Shown here one piece after another: positions 47,619-58,352 of a stretch of 64,000 nucleotides of DNA; position 1 is the stretch's first letter, and each line of letters opens with the position of its first letter. The stretch comes from Linnemannia hyalina (Eukaryota > Mortierellomycota > Mortierellomycetes > Mortierellales > Mortierellaceae). Position numbers and translations under genes: made by a program. The DNA is taken from contig JAHRHY010000007.1 in assembly GCA_019671135.1 (NCBI GenBank), positions 2,232,001 to 2,296,000 on the forward strand. The letters run 5' to 3'. Below the pieces are notes generated by a model. That model had not been told where the DNA came from. It ran no database searches and worked only from the letters and a program-made list of their open reading frames with translations.

Positions 47619-47941
47619 TATTTTTGTTCTTTAGCGAAGGATGGATGTCATCAAAAAGGTAGAGCGATGTTACTGTTCGCTTTCTCTCAGACTTGAATGT
47701 ATAGGAACAATGGGCCGGTGGATGGCTGACAACGAAGATATAAGCATTGTCCACGTTAGTAAGCATAGCTTTGTTTCTTACGCCCACTCATAGTCTTGAC
47801 CCTTCGCCATCCCTTATTTTTTCATGTGTCGAGTTAGGTTTTACATTCCCACACCGCCGTTTGAGACTGTAAACCTTATTGGCCTTCTGCATAAGCACAA
47901 AGTCGACAAGTCCTACAAAATTGTCTTGGTGACCTTTCTTT

Positions 47942-47989
<48 letters not shown>

Positions 47990-48045
47990 TCCTTGTTTTT
48001 ATTTCTCCTCCCACCACTTCCCACCCCTCCCATACGACGCCGATC
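47619..48045. other. spacer with TTCT microsatellite
   Basis: This is the promoter and leader of the 683-residue F-box gene. The TTCT run at about 47934-47992 lies just upstream of the start. The frame stays open through it, which would add FFLSFFLS-type residues; this is taken as leader. Confidence 0.6.
47934..47992. repeat. TTCT tetranucleotide microsatellite
   Basis: About 14 copies of ttct with slight edge variation, starting at about 47934. It is likely length-variable between strains and sits about 55 bp upstream of an F-box gene start. Confidence 0.9.
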
Positions 48046-50097
48046 ATGGGTCTCTTTAGCTCACTCAAAAAGTCAAAGGCGACCACAACAAGTTCACAAG
48101 GCACAGGAACAGGAACAGCACCAACAACAACTACAACATCAACCAACACAGCACCACCTCGACCTCAATCACAGAAACCAATCCATGCAGCCCTAGAACT
48201 CCCAGAGATCATGCAACGGGCCTTCGATTTTGTCGACGAGTACACTCTCCACCACACCGTCATCCTCGTCTGCCACGACTGGTTCTGGATGAACCAACAT
48301 CGCATCGTCCGTAAAGTCAATTGGTTCGAGACCTCCAAAACCAGACGACTTGAGAAGGTCGCCTCTCGATTACCCAGGGCCACCCATATGGTCTTGTACA
48401 CTGTCAGCAATGACAGGATTAGCGAACTGGTCCGGGCGTTGGCAGAGAACCATAGTCGGCAGGTGCGGAGCCAGGAACAGGGGTTGCATGGGCTTTCGGG
48501 GCAGGATGCGTATTTCCAACCGACGGCGCCGACAAGTCATCATGGGATGTTGAAGAAGAGGAATCCGCTGCAGATCTCGAGGGTCCTAAGGGATTTGGAT
48601 GTTACTGGGACAGGGGGGTTGTTTCGGCAGCTGTTGCCGTCGCTCGGGTCGCTGACGGGTTTGAGGGTTCAGTTTATGGGATACGAGGTCTTGGATGTTG
48701 ATTCGGTGCTGGTGGAATGTCCGAGCCTGGTCTCTCTCCGTTTGGAATCCAGGAAGGAAGAATGTGTTCTTCAATTGTCTAGTACCTTCACCGATGACAG
48801 CGCAGCAACCTCACCGCCACGTCTACTGCTCCGAACCTTCATAGTCGAGAACGCTACCATCACTCAACCCTGCCTCGATCATCTCCTCGCAGTCTCCCCT
48901 CGTCTCAAGGACCTCCAACTCAGGAACATTTGTCCCAACAAGACCATCTCCGCACCCCAGATCGAGCAGTGGAGCTGGCTGATGACCAAGCTGCCCGCGC
49001 ACGGGATATCCCTCTCATCGGTCCACTTCTCGGTCAAAAGAGGACAGCCCACGACAGATGAAGAAGCCTACGAGAAGATCTTGATGGTTGCCCCGCGATC
49101 ACAGGAGTGGGTCTGGAGAGTGACCGACTTCACGCCAGCTCTCACCCATTGTTTGAGCCACCTCCCGAATGTGGTTACCCACCTAGAACTCATTCAGCCG
49201 TTCACCGCGTACAGCGATGGGCGTGAGCTCCATCAGTACCTTTGTGCATCCCCCCACCTGCTCCACCTTAAAGCTCTTTACGCTATTGCTATGGTCGATA
49301 GGATGGACATCCATGGCCGATGGACTAACCCCTCCGTCGCCCTTCCCATGTCATCAGGGATCTGGGCCTGTCGCAACCTCAGGACCCTCCATATCACCTG
49401 CTACGCCATTGGTGCCAACACTCCCGAAGACCGCAAAGGGCGCTCCCGGATTATCTTTGGATACATTTCTCGAGTCCTCCCACGACTTGAGGATTTGACG
49501 ATCGCAGAGTATTTTGCTTCGAGTCCTTGTCTTTCCTTGGAGTTGCAGGGCGGGTTCTGCCTTCTAGCACGGCTCTCCCAGTTGGCGCACTTGAGGATTG
49601 GTGACGATGATATGAAGAAGGTGTTCAAGGCTGCGGATCTGAGGTGGATTGTTCCGAGTGGCCATATCAACGGTGGGAGGATCGAGAGGAGTTATCTTTA
49701 TCGGACCTGGGGTGACCTACTAGCAGAAGAGGCAAAGACGACTGCAAGGAAGAAGAACGTCCGAGAGGATGATATGACCAAGGATGTCGAGTTGTGGAAG
49801 AGTCTGGAGGACTTGGGGCTCTTGCTGGATGTCAAGAAGATGGTGGACGAGATGGAGGCGAATACTGAGGCGTACAAGGGTGGGATGCGAAAACTGCGGG
49901 ACCTGGCGATTTATAGAAACCCGCTGTCGGGATCCACACGGCCTGAGAAGGAGTACTTGAGGTTGGCGAGTGATAACTTTGAGCTCAAGCGCGAGAGGTG
50001 GAGGGATGAAGTTGCTGGTTTAGATGGTAGTCTTGTTCCCGGCTACAGACCAAAAAGCGACTTGAGCGAGCAAGCGCGCCACTTTTCTCTTGGATAG
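48046..50097 (+). CDS. F-box/LRR-type protein
   Basis: Seen: one intact ORF of 683 residues from MGLFSSLKKSK; the ORF extends upstream through a microsatellite, so the inner ATG is preferred. A Thr/Gly/Gln-rich linker (residues 11-45) precedes an F-box (about 50-90, LELPEIMQRAFDFVDEY...ILVCHDWFW). Irregular leucine-rich repeats follow (for example LDVDSVLVECPSLVSLRLES, LRTLHITCYAIGA, RLEDLTIAEYF). The C-terminus has a charged helical stretch (EEAKTTARKKNVREDD). Known: F-box proteins join substrates to SCF ubiquitin ligases through Skp1. The substrate is unknown. Such intronless F-box genes form large families in Mortierella-type genomes. Confidence 0.8.
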   Translation: MGLFSSLKKSKATTTSSQGTGTGTAPTTTTTSTNTAPPRPQSQKPIHAALELPEIMQRAFDFVDEYTLHHTVILVCHDWFWMNQHRIVRKVNWFETSKTRRLEKVASRLPRATHMVLYTVSNDRISELVRALAENHSRQVRSQEQGLHGLSGQDAYFQPTAPTSHHGMLKKRNPLQISRVLRDLDVTGTGGLFRQLLPSLGSLTGLRVQFMGYEVLDVDSVLVECPSLVSLRLESRKEECVLQLSSTFTDDSAATSPPRLLLRTFIVENATITQPCLDHLLAVSPRLKDLQLRNICPNKTISAPQIEQWSWLMTKLPAHGISLSSVHFSVKRGQPTTDEEAYEKILMVAPRSQEWVWRVTDFTPALTHCLSHLPNVVTHLELIQPFTAYSDGRELHQYLCASPHLLHLKALYAIAMVDRMDIHGRWTNPSVALPMSSGIWACRNLRTLHITCYAIGANTPEDRKGRSRIIFGYISRVLPRLEDLTIAEYFASSPCLSLELQGGFCLLARLSQLAHLRIGDDDMKKVFKAADLRWIVPSGHINGGRIERSYLYRTWGDLLAEEAKTTARKKNVREDDMTKDVELWKSLEDLGLLLDVKKMVDEMEANTEAYKGGMRKLRDLAIYRNPLSGSTRPEKEYLRLASDNFELKRERWRDEVAGLDGSLVPGYRPKSDLSEQARHFSLG

Positions 50098-50334
50098 TGT
50101 TGTGATATGTTATCAAGTACAGATCAAAAGAGCGAGTAAAGTGAACAAGCATGTTTTTTGTAAAAAGATCAAGTGGGTGTCCTCCTTCTCTTCATTTATT
50201 CCACATGCGCATCAAAGGAACAAAGAAAGAAGGGCGTTATGTACAAGTATATATGTTGTGTGTGCCAAAGGAGGTTCTTCTTGCTTCCTAATCCTGATGT
50301 CAGCAACGCGCCTTCTCTGCTTCTCTCATTGAAT
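50098..50334. other. short convergent 3' spacer
   Basis: The 3' sides of the 683-residue F-box gene (plus) and the 163-residue conserved gene (minus). Nothing else is seen. Confidence 0.5.
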
Positions 50335-50983
50335 CTACTCGTAGGCATGGTACCAAGAACTCTCGATGACTTCCTCCTTGAGGGCATCGATCTTGAACCA
50401 GAGGTAGTCGTGGTTGTTGCGCCACTTGTAAATAAAGTACAAGACCTGAGGTGCGGTGTCGGTGGCTCCAGTGGGCATCATGGTAGTGCTGACATCGCCC
50501 AATCCAGCACCGGTAGCAAGGGCATTGGCGTTGTACTGTCCACCGGGACCACCGCCGACCAAGTGGCCGGGCATGTAGGAGGCGTGGAAGGCCTCGTCCA
50601 TGGTCTCCTTGATATCGTCGGGTTGGCCCATGGTTTGGAGGATGTTGACTGCGGGTGTTCCGGGTGTGCCAAAGTACTCGCCGAGTTTCTATCATAAGCA
50701 AAGAGGAAAAAGAAAGGAGAGGTTAGAACTCAGCACGTGCCAAGCATCATCATCATCATCGATCAAAAAGCGTGCCGTCTTTGTTCTTTTTCTCTTGGCA
50801 AATTGACATATTAATTGTGTGAACAAAGTGAGAGGTACGACATACCTGGAGGGTCTGGTGCTTTTCGCCGTTAAAGTTGTCGACGCTGGGGTTGGAGTCG
50901 CCACCGTCCCAGTGGCCCTTGATTGTGCGGAGGTTCTGGAAGGACTGGCCGAGGGCCTGGAACTCAGAGGAGATGGAAGCCAT
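50335..50983 (-). CDS. conserved small fungal protein of unknown function
   Basis: Seen: exons 50983-50846 and 50688-50335, phase 0, give 163 residues; the intron has a GTATGT donor and a GATAG acceptor. Conspicuous motifs are NLRTIKGHWDGGDSNP near the N-terminus, KLGEYFGTPGTPAVNILQTMGQPDD in the middle, a MPGHLVGGGPGGQ glycine-rich segment, and YKWRNNHDYLWFKID toward the C-terminus. From memory, similar motif order occurs in uncharacterised proteins of other fungi, but no function can be given. No signal peptide or membrane helix. Divergent from the next F-box gene. Confidence 0.75.
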
Positions 50984-51346
50984 GTTTGCTTTAGTTGTTG
51001 CTGTGCTGGTGGTGGTGATGAGTTCGAGGAGGAGGAAAGTGAGAACAAGGGAACGAATGAGTCGCGCCGTTTTGGAAATGGTCTTTTTTGGTGAAAAGGG
51101 TGGGTGTGAGAGTTTGGTTGCAGTGGGGAGGAGGAAGAGGAGTGAATGTGCTTGGTTTGAAGTAGCATGGGAAAAAGAAGGAGGAAAAGAAAAAAAGCGA
51201 CACTCTTATTTCCCAAGGTTACCCAATGATCCAATGACGCAGTGGCTGCATGCATGGATCAGGTGACATAATGCACAAGGTGTTCCTCTTCAAAGAAGGA
51301 ACTTTGTCTTTTTTTTGTTCATGAACAACGCACAAGAGGACATGCG
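50984..51346. other. divergent promoter spacer
   Basis: A 363-bp spacer between the 163-residue gene (minus) and the 532-residue F-box gene (plus). It is GA-rich on the plus strand near 51120-51200, with a T-run near 51310-51317. No gene is seen. Confidence 0.5.
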
Positions 51347-52945
51347 ATGCTGCTGATCAACAACGACAACAGCAACAACACACCCGGCGAACAGAAGCAA
51401 AGGACGCCAATCGAGCGCGTGCTCGATATCCCTGAGCTATGGTCAACCATCCTATCCTACCTCAACCAAAAGCGCTTCCGTCGACTACGCCTCGTCTCCA
51501 AACGCATCTATCTCGCTTGCACACCCCACATCCACGTCAGTCTAACCCTCGCCAGCCAGAAACACGTCGATGTCGCCTGGGATCAAGACTTTCCTTCAAA
51601 CCTCGTCTCTTCCCTCCGCATCGTCTCCATCGACCAGTTCTCGCCTGCACTCACCCACCTCCTTGACCAATGCACCAATATCTCCACTCTCGACATCAAC
51701 GTGTTTGGGCTCGACATTGATTTCTTACAGGAGCTGCTGGATTACTGCCCTCGACACCTCAAGAATCTGGTCATCCGGTCCGAGGGCTTTGTTTCTCTAG
51801 AGTCCATTGTCGAGACCTTTCTTCAGTCGACTACTATTGCCCGACAGATCCAGTCATTGGCGCTTGACATTGGGAGTACTGGACTCTTTGAGACGGATGC
51901 GCTCTCCTGGACCATCTTTCGGTCTCTACTCGACACCTGCAGATCTCTCACATCGCTCTCTCTATCAGCGGTCAAGGTGATGGACATACCGGAATCACTC
52001 GAGGAGATCAACCCATTGCACGCAACAAAGGCCACGTTTCCCAACCTGGTTTCCCTCGCCATGACCCTGTGCGATATTTCAAGCGTTGGGCGGATACGAT
52101 TGTTGAGGATGTTCCCTAACCTACACACGCTGGACATGACATGTCGCAACGACGTCTTTCAAACTGTCGGGGAGGAATCCGTCGACAACTCATCGGCGGC
52201 ACTCGAGCTGAATTATCAAGATCTGTGCGAACAATTGAGGAATGTCCATGTGAGTAGTCGGTCCCAGTCAGAGCAAGAAGGTCTCTTCAGGTTCCTGGGA
52301 CATTTGCGGCACTTGGAGAGACTGGAACTATCAGGATTGGCGACTCCGGGAGCAAGGTTACTGGACTTGGCGGAGGGATGGAGTCGCAACAAGGTGTCGT
52401 TGAAGCAGCTGATATTGAGTCCAAAGTACCGCAAGCTGACCGAGGAAGAGCTTGAGAAGGTGCTCTTGAAGCCATGTTTTTCAAAGCTGGAAGTTCTGGA
52501 TGCCTGGTGCGGACCCGATCTGATTCTACGGTTCTGGAACCACGAGACCCAACGATCCCAATTGCCGTTCCTGGAGACTCTCCGAGCATTGCATCTGAGA
52601 AAGGAAGATGTGGTGTCGGACCTGGACGATGGTGCTATGGAGGCACTGAACATGACACTGAAGCAGTTACCGAGGTTGGTCGATCTGACAGTGGGCACCA
52701 AATTAGAGGACTTTGGAGTGTTTCAGGGGATGGGACGAGATCCGGAGGTGTTGTTGCCAGATCCACGGACGGTTGTGTATACGGGACCTGGTGCTGTGGA
52801 CTGGTCGGGTGAACGACCGTTCCTGCAGACACTTGTGATTGGATGCAGCTCCGAGTTCTTCCACCACCGAATGAGTGATATCCCACGGCAGGTTGGAAAG
52901 CGCTTCCGGTTCCTTGAGGACTTCAAGTTCACTGGATTCACTTGA
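51347..52945 (+). CDS. F-box/LRR protein
   Basis: Seen: one intact ORF of 532 residues, without introns. The N-terminus has an Asn-rich start, then an F-box (about residues 25-60: VLDIPELWSTILSYLNQKRF...RLVSKRIYLACTP). Leucine-rich repeats fill the rest (STLDINVFGLDIDFLQELLD, LRMFPNLHTLDMTCRND, LERLELSGLATPG, LPRLVDLTVGTKLED). It ends FLEDFKFTGFT before TGA. Known: an SCF substrate receptor architecture. Inferred: part of the same expanded family as the gene at 48046 and the two broken copies, though sequence similarity between them is low by eye. Confidence 0.82.
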   Translation: MLLINNDNSNNTPGEQKQRTPIERVLDIPELWSTILSYLNQKRFRRLRLVSKRIYLACTPHIHVSLTLASQKHVDVAWDQDFPSNLVSSLRIVSIDQFSPALTHLLDQCTNISTLDINVFGLDIDFLQELLDYCPRHLKNLVIRSEGFVSLESIVETFLQSTTIARQIQSLALDIGSTGLFETDALSWTIFRSLLDTCRSLTSLSLSAVKVMDIPESLEEINPLHATKATFPNLVSLAMTLCDISSVGRIRLLRMFPNLHTLDMTCRNDVFQTVGEESVDNSSAALELNYQDLCEQLRNVHVSSRSQSEQEGLFRFLGHLRHLERLELSGLATPGARLLDLAEGWSRNKVSLKQLILSPKYRKLTEEELEKVLLKPCFSKLEVLDAWCGPDLILRFWNHETQRSQLPFLETLRALHLRKEDVVSDLDDGAMEALNMTLKQLPRLVDLTVGTKLEDFGVFQGMGRDPEVLLPDPRTVVYTGPGAVDWSGERPFLQTLVIGCSSEFFHHRMSDIPRQVGKRFRFLEDFKFTGFT

Positions 52946-53333
52946 GTAAATAAACCACCATGATTATTATCATTACAGTCTTAGGTTAAATACTAAGTTG
53001 TCTTTGACGGTGCAAGTTGGCAAGGTTAAGGGGCATGGAGCTAGTTCACAAGCGATTGGCATGCAGGTTTTGCCAAATTTCATTTTTAGCATTCAATCGC
53101 TTCTTCCTCCTAACGAACTCTGTCACTTCACTCTGGCCTGGACCCTTCCTCCCCCACTGTCCCTTACTTGACACCACATACTCTTCAGGACCTTACACTT
53201 CAGCCTTCCCCCTCAGTCTGTGTTGCCCCTTACTTCTTCTTCTTTCATCCGACAAGCAAACAAACACATCACACTCACTCATTTACTTCCCTCTCTAACC
53301 GCACACAAGCGCACAAGGAGAGAACATACAGCA
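52946..53333. other. spacer and leader of the TM9SF gene
   Basis: About 390 bp. The right half is CT- and CA-rich leader directly before the ATG at 53334. No gene is seen. Confidence 0.55.
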
Positions 53334-56224
53334 ATGGTCTCATTCAGAGCGGGTACAAGTGCCATCCTGGCCACAACCCTCCTCGCTACCCTCTCATCCC
53401 TCTCATCCACAGCCTCAGCATTCTACATTCCAGGACTCAGTCCAACAGTCTTCCACAACGGCGACCGTGTACCACTGTTCGTCAACAAGATCTTTTCCGA
53501 AAAGTCGCCCTTACCCTTTGCCTATGCTGATCTTCCCTTTGTGTGCGAGCCACCCAAGGACGCCAAGCGGGCATGGCTCAACCTGGGTGAAGTTCTGAGA
53601 GGCGATCGTATCTTGACCTCTGACTATGAGGTACGCCTGTGTGCCATTCGATTGAAGTGCTTTGAAGGAAAAAGGATAAGAGAATAAGCAAGAGGAGATA
53701 GGGTGTAACAAGCTGAGTCCATTGATTCCATTGAGATCTATATTTGTGTTTTTGTTTGGTCCGTATCTTTCTTTTCCCTGTGCTCACCAATTGCCCCTTT
53801 CGTCCATACTACTACTTTACATTAACAGCTGGTGGTAGGCAAGGATATCAAGTGCCAGACCCTCTGCGTCAAGAGTGTCTCCGCGGAGGATGCCGCCCTT
53901 GCAGCCAGCTACATCGCAAACGACTACAACGTCGAATGGTAAATATATCACTCTGCCCTGTTCTGGACCATTTGGTCCGCTATTAACAATTGATCAATTG
54001 ATCTAACCTTACTTGTGTTGGATACTAATCAACCTTCTAGGATCGTGGACAACTTGCCTGGAGCAACAAAGTACAATCTGGGAGACGGACAGGCACACCA
54101 GCAACGGCGATACAGGGCTGGGTTCCCCTTGGGCAAAGTCAAATGGGTACGGAGAACATACCACACCTTGGCACAATATACACATACACGGATGGAGAGT
54201 TCATGAAGTACCTAACATTTTTATTTATCTTCTCTGTGCAACATGAATGAAACAAAAACATAGTCCAAGAGCAACATCCACAACCACGTTACGATCCGCA
54301 TTCTCTACCATAACCAGCCAGGACAAACAGGCGGAAAGTTGATCGTTGGCTTTGAGGTCAACCCATACTCGTAAGGATCAGAATCAGGGAGAAAGAGGAG
54401 AAGGGTGAAAAAGGGACTTTCATATCCATCGCAGACTCTGTATCTCAGATGAAGCAACTGGGAAACTAACCACAATCCCTTTGATTATCGACGGAATAGG
54501 ATCGACCAGGGTGATTCATGCCCTGAAGACCCTCTCAAGGTTGGAGCGTTCAAGGTGGTGTCGGACAAGGAGGTCGAGATCCAGTACACCTACTCTGTTC
54601 AGTGGATTGAGGACAAGGAAGTCACTTGGGACAATCGCTGGAATCTGTACCTGGTTAAGACTGGCACCGAAGTGCACTGGTACTCGATCGTCAACTCGAT
54701 TGTCATCATGTTGTTCTTGACCGGTGTTGTGGCCATTATTATCCTCAAGACCCTCAAGAAGGATATTGCCATCTACAACGAGGAGGAGATGAAGGACGAC
54801 CAGGACGACGGATCAGGATGGAAGTTGGTTCAAGGCGATGTTTTCAGGACACCCCAGTACTCTTCAATCCTCTGCGCCATCCTTGGAACCGGTGTCCAAA
54901 TCATTGTCATGGCCATCTCTACCATTCGTAAGTGCACAGGGGTATTTGGTACAGGATGGACCTGGGCGTCATGTAGGATAGAGGGAAGGAAACTGACGTT
55001 GCATTATTTATATTCGCATTTACGTAATAGTGTTTGCTGTTGTTGGTATTTTGAACCCATCGTACAGAGGAGGATTTGTTTCTTTCGGCCTATTCCTCTT
55101 TGTCTTTGCCGGGTAAGAGACAGAACTACGTTCAACTTATAGCTGCTGAAACCATTATTGTTCCGGAGTTCTACTCAGTAGTTACTAACCTCATGCATCA
55201 CTTCGTCTTTGTAGAGCGTTTGCGGGATACTACTCGGCTCGCTTGTACAAGGTGTTCAAGGGCACTTCATGGACCAAGAATGCTATTGTTACGGCGACTC
55301 TTGTTCCGGGATTCTTGATGACCTTGGTGTTCTTGCTGAACATGTTTGTCTGGTCCAAGAACTCTTCCAACGCCATCCCCTTTGGTACTTTCTTTGCCCT
55401 GGTGGTGATGTGGTTTGGTATCTCTCTTCCTCTGTCGTTGGTCGGCGCTTTCTTTGGTCAGCGCAAGGCTGTCATTGAGCATCCCGGACGTACCAACCAG
55501 ATCCCTCGTCAGATCCCCGAACCTTTGTGGTACATGAAGCCCCGCATCACGTAAGTGCTCTTTGGCGTGACTACTGCTCATTATTGCTTTGGGCGTAAAC
55601 CACAGCATTCATGTTGCTCTTTCATCACGACAGAGGGCTAATTGTTTCGCCCAATTTCTTCCTCTTTCTAAAATTCGGAAAAACTTAGGGTTGCACTGGG
55701 AGGCTTGTTGCCGTTTGCAGTCATCTTTATTGAGCTGTTCTATATCCTCAAGTCGGTCTGGGAGGGTCAATATTACTACATGTTTGGATTCTTGAGTCTT
55801 GTGTTTGCCATCCTGCTGGTGACCTGCGTCGAGATTTCCATCATTGTCGTCTACTTCCAGCTCTGCAGCGAGGTAAGCGAAAACGATTGGTTTGTTCGTT
55901 AAAAAGGAGGACTGCATGAACGTTCTTTTTTTTCAATAGTTCCTTTGTTGACTTTGGATCCTTTCCTTTTTCTCTTTCTGCTAGGATTACAACTGGTGGT
56001 GGCAAAGTTTCTTTGCTTCGTCGTTCTCATCGTTCTACATCTTTTTGTACAGCATGGTGTTTTTCACCAAGCAGCTGTCGATCGACCACTTTGTGCCTGG
56101 TCTGATCTACTTCACCAACACTGTCATGATCTGTATTATCTATGGTCTCTTGACGGGCACAACGGGGTTTATTAGTTCGTACTGGTTCATCCGTCGTATC
56201 TACTCTGCTGTTAAGATTGACTAG
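53334..56224 (+). CDS. TM9SF nonaspanin (EMP70 family)
   Basis: Seen: nine exons (53334-53630, 53829-53938, 54041-54146, 54264-54370, 54500-54927, 55031-55112, 55215-55550, 55689-55872, 55985-56224), all phases matching, give 629 residues. A signal peptide (MVSFRAGTSAILATTLLATL) is followed by a luminal domain with NGDRVPLFVNKI, LPFVCEP, LRGDRILTSDYE and SNIHNHVTI, and then nine predicted helices. SYRGGFVSFGLFLFVFAG and PRQIPEPLWYMKPRIT are family hallmarks. The C-terminus ends AVKID, the KxD-type COPI/coat-binding signal. Known: nonaspanins act in endosome/Golgi trafficking, adhesion and copper handling, and sort glycine-rich TM proteins. Introns are small (71-200 bp). Confidence 0.95.
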
Positions 56225-56630
56225 AAAGTAGATACTGTGTGTATGTTTGGTGAGCACATCGAGAACAATTAGAATGTTAGTGTCATGCATTAGAATCATT
56301 ACAGCTGGAAAAAATTGACCTATACTCGCCTCTTGGTTGGTTGGCGCTTGAAGACAGTTCCCGCCCCCTGTCCCTTTTTTTTTTTAATTGTTATGTTATG
56401 TGCGGATGGGGCCACAAGGGGGCTAGGTATTTCTCAACTTCCCACCTAACAGTCGTGTTTTTGTTAACCCTGACTGGACGTATAAAGAACAGGTGCCGGA
56501 GAGAACTCTCTTTGTCACCCCCCCAACTATTGCTTAACCTTCCCCCCTATACCGCTATTGCTTTTCCATCTTCTTCCTCCCTCCTTCCCTCCCAATCTCC
56601 TTTCCCACTCCAGTCTCCTCGTTCCTAATA
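56225..56630. other. spacer between TM9SF and the PPxY membrane protein
   Basis: 3' side of the TM9SF gene, then a promoter with ACGTATAAAG (TATA-like, near 56479-56488) and a CT/CCC-rich leader up to the ATG at 56631. A T-run lies near 56376-56387. Confidence 0.5.
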
Positions 56631-58352
56631 ATGAGTTTAACAAGTTCAACAATAATCGAAGCTTCTGCCGTAGGTAGATTCAGCTACACATTCCCCACCA
56701 GCACCAACTCCTATCCACCCAACCCCAGCAACAAGGCCATGACAGACTTGGATAACAAGCCTCCAGGCTACCAACGGTCAATCATCATCCTTATCGCCTT
56801 CAGCTGTCTAGTCCTGCTCGGTACTGTCTTCGGTAGCGCCTTATATTGGTACCGGTACCGGGCCAAGTGGCGGATGGAGGAGAAGGAGGCCTTTGAGATT
56901 GTTTATCCGAGTAATAAGGCTCAGGTGGGGAACAGTCGTGGCTTTGAGGGTGATGGTGTGGGTGATGGAGAGGGTGAGGGTGGTGAGGTGGTTAAGAGTA
57001 GGTGGTCGGTGAGGGGGCTTGAGAGTGCAATGGTGGTGGTGGAGGAGAAGGAGGCTAAGAAGGCCTTTTCTGGTCATCAGGTATCGAATAACAGCATCAA
57101 CGATAACAATAGACCGCAGAGTCTGCAACTACCACAACAACAACTATTGCAGCAACGACAAGCTAATGAAATGGTGGAGAAGGAGGAGAAGGAGGTGGTC
57201 AAAATCGAGATTGCACCGGGTCAGAGTAACGCGTTGGAGGCCGAGCGGTGGATGGAGGAGGATCGACAGCGGTACCAGGAGTTGAGCGAGCTGATCAAGA
57301 GCCCCATCTTAATCCAGCAACATGAGGCGCTCCTTCTCCAACAACCCTTTCAACCACAGTCTCCGGTCGGTCGATCTCTGCAATCTCAGTCTCTTCAGTC
57401 TCAACAACAGATCCTTCTTCAGCAAGAATTCCTTCTTCAACAGTATCAACACTTGCAAGAACAGCATCAACAGGAGCAACACCAACGACAACAGGAACAA
57501 CTACAACAACAGCAACACAAGGAACAACAAGGGACACCTACTCGCAAGCCCTGGCATCTCCCATTGGGTCTTTACGATCAATTGTTTCGAAAGAAAAGCA
57601 GAGCGGCGCTATCGAGGGCGAGTTCAAAGTGGGAAGGTGGTATGGACAGTTTATCCCCCACCCTATCGACGTCGCATCCGCCATCGCCATCCCTATTGAC
57701 ATTGTCGGCTGCACCAAGCGCGGTGAGCATGATGCCGTTCTCTGTTGGTGATGGCGTTCGTCCGAACACCTCTCATCCGCCTCTTGGGCTCAGCCGCCTC
57801 ACAATCGTTAATACTCCCTTGTACCCTTCGCCTCCTTCTGTTACTCCTCCTACGGCAACACCTGTTCGCCCCTTTCGAATCAAGATTGGTGAGGCCCACT
57901 ATTGTTTGACACCCGATTCGACAACCCCTTCCCCCTCGTCATCATCAGCGCCCAGGTCATCCTCGTCTACAGTCGTCGCTTCTTCCTCCCTCCAGCTATC
58001 CTTGCGCTCCGCCCCGATCAATATGGATTCTCCAACTCAGCCTTGGAAGAACGTATCTGAGTTTGCCTTCCCGACGCCGCTGTTGACCTCGTCATTGAGC
58101 ATCTCCGATGGTGGTGGTGGTGTTCGGACTCCACAGACTGTGTCGCCGATCGAGAACGGGCCGATCCCGCGTGGAGTCAGTAAGCGAACTGTGCATGCCT
58201 GTGTTATGCCACCTCAAGCAGAGGACGGGGAAGAGGCAAAGGATGGGGGAGAGAAGGAGAAGGAGAGGGAGTTGGAGGAGTCGGTCATGTCGCCTACGCT
58301 TCCCCTATCTTCAACCCAGTTCCGACGCTTCTACGACCTTGAGATCGACTAG
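56631..58352 (+). CDS. orphan single-TM protein with PPxY motif and Q-rich tail
   Basis: Seen: one 573-residue ORF. Residues 1-49 are polar with PPGY at 44-47. One strong helix lies at about 50-73 (SIIILIAFSCLVLLGTVFGS), with aromatic/basic YWYRYRAKW after it. Then an acidic/Gly segment, a Gln-rich coiled-coil-like region (about 165-300), a Ser/Pro-rich region, and an acidic C-terminus (EEAKDGGEKEKERELEE). There is no N-terminal signal peptide; the helix may act as a signal anchor. A TATA-like element lies 150 bp upstream. No family recognised. The PPGY motif next to the membrane suits a WW-domain partner (inference). Confidence 0.7.
   Translation: MSLTSSTIIEASAVGRFSYTFPTSTNSYPPNPSNKAMTDLDNKPPGYQRSIIILIAFSCLVLLGTVFGSALYWYRYRAKWRMEEKEAFEIVYPSNKAQVGNSRGFEGDGVGDGEGEGGEVVKSRWSVRGLESAMVVVEEKEAKKAFSGHQVSNNSINDNNRPQSLQLPQQQLLQQRQANEMVEKEEKEVVKIEIAPGQSNALEAERWMEEDRQRYQELSELIKSPILIQQHEALLLQQPFQPQSPVGRSLQSQSLQSQQQILLQQEFLLQQYQHLQEQHQQEQHQRQQEQLQQQQHKEQQGTPTRKPWHLPLGLYDQLFRKKSRAALSRASSKWEGGMDSLSPTLSTSHPPSPSLLTLSAAPSAVSMMPFSVGDGVRPNTSHPPLGLSRLTIVNTPLYPSPPSVTPPTATPVRPFRIKIGEAHYCLTPDSTTPSPSSSSAPRSSSSTVVASSSLQLSLRSAPINMDSPTQPWKNVSEFAFPTPLLTSSLSISDGGGGVRTPQTVSPIENGPIPRGVSKRTVHACVMPPQAEDGEEAKDGGEKEKERELEESVMSPTLPLSSTQFRRFYDLEID

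Noticed and set aside
47824..48045. N-terminal extension of the 683-residue F-box protein
   Set aside because: It would translate a TTCT microsatellite; the inner ATG at 48046 gives a normal N-terminus.
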